Of a stretch of DNA of 16,328 nt, positions 14,455 to 16,328 are shown piece after piece (position 1 is the stretch's first letter; every line of letters starts with the position of its first letter). The stretch comes from Pseudomonadota bacterium (lineage in GTDB: Bacteria; Pseudomonadota; Alphaproteobacteria; Rhizobiales; Devosiaceae). The DNA is taken from the NCBI GenBank assembly GCA_023428425.1, contig JAEYYP010000447.1, forward strand, positions 1 to 16,328, given 5' to 3'. Below the pieces are notes generated by a model. The model saw nothing but the letters and a program-made list of their open reading frames with translations. It did no database searches and had not been told where the DNA came from. The translations under genes and the position numbers were made by a program.

Positions 14455-14987
14455 CCGGCAAGCCCTATATGATCGACGAAATGATCTCGGCCAAGGCCAT
14501 CGCGGCACGGGTCGAGGGGCTGGCGCGCGAGATCGCCGAGCACTACGCCGATACCGACAAGCTGGTGGTGGTGGGGCTGCTGCGCGGCAGCTTCATCTTC
14601 ATCGCCGACCTGGTGCGCGAGCTCGACCTGCCGGTGGAAGTCGATTTCCTCGAGGTCTCGTCCTACGGCAACTCGACGGAATCGAGCCGGGAAGTGCGCA
14701 TCCTCAAGGACCTGCGCGGCGAGATCGAAGGCCGCGACGTGCTGGTGGTCGAGGATATCGTCGATACCGGCTACACGCTGAGGCACGTGCTCGACATCCT
14801 CAACACGCGGCATCCGCGGCGGATCGAGGTCTGCGCGCTGCTCGACAAGCCGTCGCGCCGGGAGGTGGATGTGAAGGCGAAGTGGATCGGCTTCGAGATC
14901 CCGGACCGCTTCGTCGTCGGCTACGGCATCGACTACGCGCAGCGCAACCGTAACCTGCCGCATATCGGCGCGGTCCGCTTCACCTGA
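14451..14987 (+). CDS. hpt: Hypoxanthine phosphoribosyltransferase
   Basis: Purine-salvage enzyme converting hypoxanthine (and guanine) with PRPP to IMP/GMP in the cytosol. At 178 residues it is the usual bacterial length. The PRPP-binding signature VEDIVDTG is at 100-107. LLRGSFIF (43-50) carries the pyrophosphate-binding loop, SYG at 71-73 is the flexible-loop motif, K133 in LLDKPSRR contacts the base, and GYGIDYAQRNRNLPHIG closes the C-terminus. The start ATG lies in an ATGA overlap with the aminotransferase stop, with AGGAG upstream. It is the last gene of the nudC-aminotransferase-hpt run; no terminator hairpin is visible before the HxlR gene. Confident. Confidence 0.95.
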   Translation: MTGKPYMIDEMISAKAIAARVEGLAREIAEHYADTDKLVVVGLLRGSFIFIADLVRELDLPVEVDFLEVSSYGNSTESSREVRILKDLRGEIEGRDVLVVEDIVDTGYTLRHVLDILNTRHPRRIEVCALLDKPSRREVDVKAKWIGFEIPDRFVVGYGIDYAQRNRNLPHIGAVRFT

Positions 14988-14995
14988 CGCCCACT

Positions 14996-15030
14996 GGTAC
15001 CTTTCGGTAACCTTGACTATATTGGGAACC
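14996..15030 (+). promoter_or_regulatory. Candidate HxlR operator and promoter
   Basis: Three related repeats, GGTACC (14996), GGTAACC (15006) and GGGAACC (15024), lie upstream of the HxlR gene. They surround TTGACT (15013-15018), which looks like a -35 element, and TATATT (15018-15023), which looks like a -10 but lacks a good -35. Autoregulation is common for this family. Which element is used cannot be settled by eye. Confidence 0.35.
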
Positions 15031-15057
15031 AACAACGTTCACTGAAAGGCATTTCCG

Positions 15058-15477
15058 ATGGCCCTTGGTTCTCCGGAAAAGGTCGAGACCTGCAATGCGA
15101 TGGGGGACATCCTCAACCGCATCGGCGACAAGTGGAGCGTGATGATCGTCGGGTACCTGGCCCGCAAGACCATGCGCTTCAACGAGCTGCGCAACGCCAT
15201 CGGCGGGATTTCGCAGCGCATGCTGACTCTCACCCTACGCAACCTCGAGCGCGACGGTCTCGTGACACGCACCGTGTACCCGGAAATTCCGCCGCGCGTG
15301 GAGTACCAGCTCACCGACCTCGGCCGCACCCTGACCGAGCCGCTCGACGCGCTGTGGAACTGGGCCAGCGAGCATCAGCACGATGTGAGCATCGCCCGTC
15401 GCGAGTATGACGCGACCCACGCCGACAAGGCCGACGATCATCCGGCCGAGCGCCGCTATGCTGGCGCCGTCAGGTGA
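15058..15477 (+). CDS. HxlR-family winged-helix transcriptional regulator
   Basis: 139-residue MarR-like dimeric repressor or activator of the HxlR family, members of which often sense quinones, aldehydes or redox change through a conserved Cys. C12 sits in the expected N-terminal position (ETCNAMGDILNRIGDKWSV). The winged helix follows: FNELRNAIGGISQRMLT (about 41-57) with the recognition helix TLTLRNLERDGLV, then the wing RTVYPEIPPRVEYQLT (71-86). The ATG at 15058 has AAGG about ten bases upstream. Repeated GGTAACC-like sites lie just ahead of the gene. Its stop overlaps the start of the acetyltransferase gene (GTGA), so that gene is the likely regulated partner. The family is certain; the inducer is unknown. 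Confidence 0.94.
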   Translation: MALGSPEKVETCNAMGDILNRIGDKWSVMIVGYLARKTMRFNELRNAIGGISQRMLTLTLRNLERDGLVTRTVYPEIPPRVEYQLTDLGRTLTEPLDALWNWASEHQHDVSIARREYDATHADKADDHPAERRYAGAVR

Positions 15478-16247
15478 CGGCAACGCGGAGCAGCCTCGCG
15501 GCTGATCTGCGCGCCATAGGGTTCGCACCGGGCGACGCCGTGCTGGTGCATGCCGCGCTGCGCCAGGTCGGACGTGTCATCGGCGGGCCGGACACAATTC
15601 TCGATGCTATGCGCGACGTGGTCGGACCGGACGGTACGATCCTCGGCTATACCGACTGGCAGCTCGAGGATTTCGGGCGCGACTACCTTGCGTTCCGGGA
15701 TCAGGTGCCGGCCTTCGATCCCCGCCGCTCGCGCGCCACGCGCGATAACGGCTTCTGGCCCGAGATGCTGCGGACGACGCCTGGCGCGCTGCGCAGCGGC
15801 AACCCAGGCGCCTCGATGGCGGCGATCGGCGGCAGGGCGGCCTGGTTCGTCGCCGACCATGCGCTCGACTACGGCTATGGCCCGCAATCGCCGCTCGGCA
15901 AGCTGGTAGAGGCGCGGGGCAAGGTTCTGATGCTCGGCGCGACGCTCGACCACATGACGCTGCTGCACCATGCCGAGCACCTGGCGAACTTTCCCAACAA
16001 GCGGGTGAAGCGCTACGAGGCGCCGCTGCTCATCGATGGCGTGCCGACCTGGCGCTGGTTCGAGGAGTTCGACACCTCGGACCCGCCCGACGGGATGGCG
16101 GAAGACTATTTCGCGACGATCGTCGAAGCGTTTCTCGCGACCGGGCAGGGGACGCGGGGGACCGTCGGAGCGGCGGACTCGATGCTGGTGCCGGCGGCAG
16201 AGATGGTCGATTTCGCCGTGCGGTGGATGGAAGAGCATATCCGGTAG
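15474..16247 (+). CDS. Aminoglycoside 3-N-acetyltransferase family protein, AAC(3)-II/III-like
   Basis: 257-residue acetyl-CoA-dependent N-acetyltransferase of the AAC(3) (antibiotic N-acetyltransferase) fold, distinct from GNAT. Matching segments in order: VLVHAALRQVG (23-33), GPDGTILGYTDW (51-62), the FDP and GFWPEMLRTTPGALRS region (81-108), SPLGKLVEARGKVLMLGA (139-156), TLLHHAEHLANFPNKR (162-177) with the likely catalytic His165/166, and the C-terminal VGAADSMLVPA. The HPDASM-type segment of resistance enzymes reads NPGASM here (N110, G112). The start is GTG at 15474, overlapping the HxlR stop, so translation is probably coupled. It could acetylate an aminoglycoside or an unrelated amine; resistance is not shown by sequence alone. 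Confidence 0.88.
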   Translation: MTATRSSLAADLRAIGFAPGDAVLVHAALRQVGRVIGGPDTILDAMRDVVGPDGTILGYTDWQLEDFGRDYLAFRDQVPAFDPRRSRATRDNGFWPEMLRTTPGALRSGNPGASMAAIGGRAAWFVADHALDYGYGPQSPLGKLVEARGKVLMLGATLDHMTLLHHAEHLANFPNKRVKRYEAPLLIDGVPTWRWFEEFDTSDPPDGMAEDYFATIVEAFLATGQGTRGTVGAADSMLVPAAEMVDFAVRWMEEHIR

Positions 16248-16273
16248 ACGTTGTGCGGGCGACCGCCCCCTCC

Positions 16274-16314
16274 ACCAGCTTCGCTGGTCCCCCTCCCCCG
16301 CTTCGCAGGGGAGG
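16274..16314 (+). repeat. Double-hairpin palindromic repeat unit, probably also terminator-like
   Basis: Two adjacent hairpins: ACCAGC (16274-16279) with GCTGGT (16283-16288) around TTC, then CCTCCCC (16292-16298) with GGGGAGG (16308-16314), whose loop holds a further GC-TTC-GC. This C/T-rich strand with paired CTTCG loops resembles the dispersed intergenic palindromic repeats of alphaproteobacterial genomes (from memory). It lies 26 bp after the acetyltransferase stop and may continue past the window. Confidence 0.6.
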
Positions 16315-16328
16315 ACCCAGGTCGGGGC

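Overview
The window is GC-rich (high G/C at third codon positions in every gene), densely packed chromosomal DNA. Its gene content (GGDEF/EAL and HisKA_2 signalling, NudC, hpt, HxlR, DsbB, DUF72) and the style of its palindromic intergenic repeat fit an alphaproteobacterium, most likely of the order Hyphomicrobiales, perhaps Devosia-like. The genus is inference from protein flavour, not a demonstrated assignment. There is no integrase, transposase, CRISPR array or phage gene, and base composition looks uniform.

Layout: (1) 1-1067: the 3' part of a glyoxalase II gene, then a small gene for a 77-residue protein of unknown function, ending at a hairpin shared with the convergent gene. (2) 1065-3085, minus strand: a four-helix membrane protein of unknown function, a DsbB-type thiol oxidase with its own promoter, and a DUF72 protein. 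(3) 3156-3281: tRNA-Leu(CAA) with a clear sigma-70-type promoter. (4) 3282-3568: a non-coding stretch with inverted repeats, leading into a soluble PAS-HisKA_2 histidine kinase (3569-4621). (5) 10731 down to 4624, minus strand: a tight four-gene signalling operon. In order of transcription it encodes a membrane PAS-PAS histidine kinase, an Rcp1-like single-domain response regulator, a REC-PAS-GGDEF-EAL protein, and an Hpt / pseudo-receiver / receiver / degenerate-GGDEF protein. Every junction is a 4-bp ATGA or GTGA overlap. (6) 10732-11032: a divergent intergenic region. (7) 11033-14987, plus strand: an enolase-superfamily (mandelate racemase-like) enzyme, NADH pyrophosphatase NudC, a class V aminotransferase and hypoxanthine phosphoribosyltransferase. 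(8) 15058-16247: an HxlR regulator overlapping an AAC(3)-family N-acetyltransferase gene, followed by a double-hairpin repeat at the window edge.

The most interesting part is region 5. The operon contains every module of a multistep phosphorelay (kinase, free receiver, Hpt, further receivers) together with one GGDEF-EAL protein whose active-site motifs are intact and one GGDEF domain whose active site is broken (TGDQF) but which keeps an RxxD inhibitory-site motif five residues upstream. A reasonable model is a membrane-sensed relay that sets c-di-GMP levels through the third gene and reads them back through the fourth, which resembles Caulobacter PleD/PopA in layout but has an added N-terminal Hpt domain. 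The soluble kinase gene ends two bases from the operon's end on the opposite strand and may feed the same network. A second item worth attention is the translationally coupled HxlR/AAC(3) pair.
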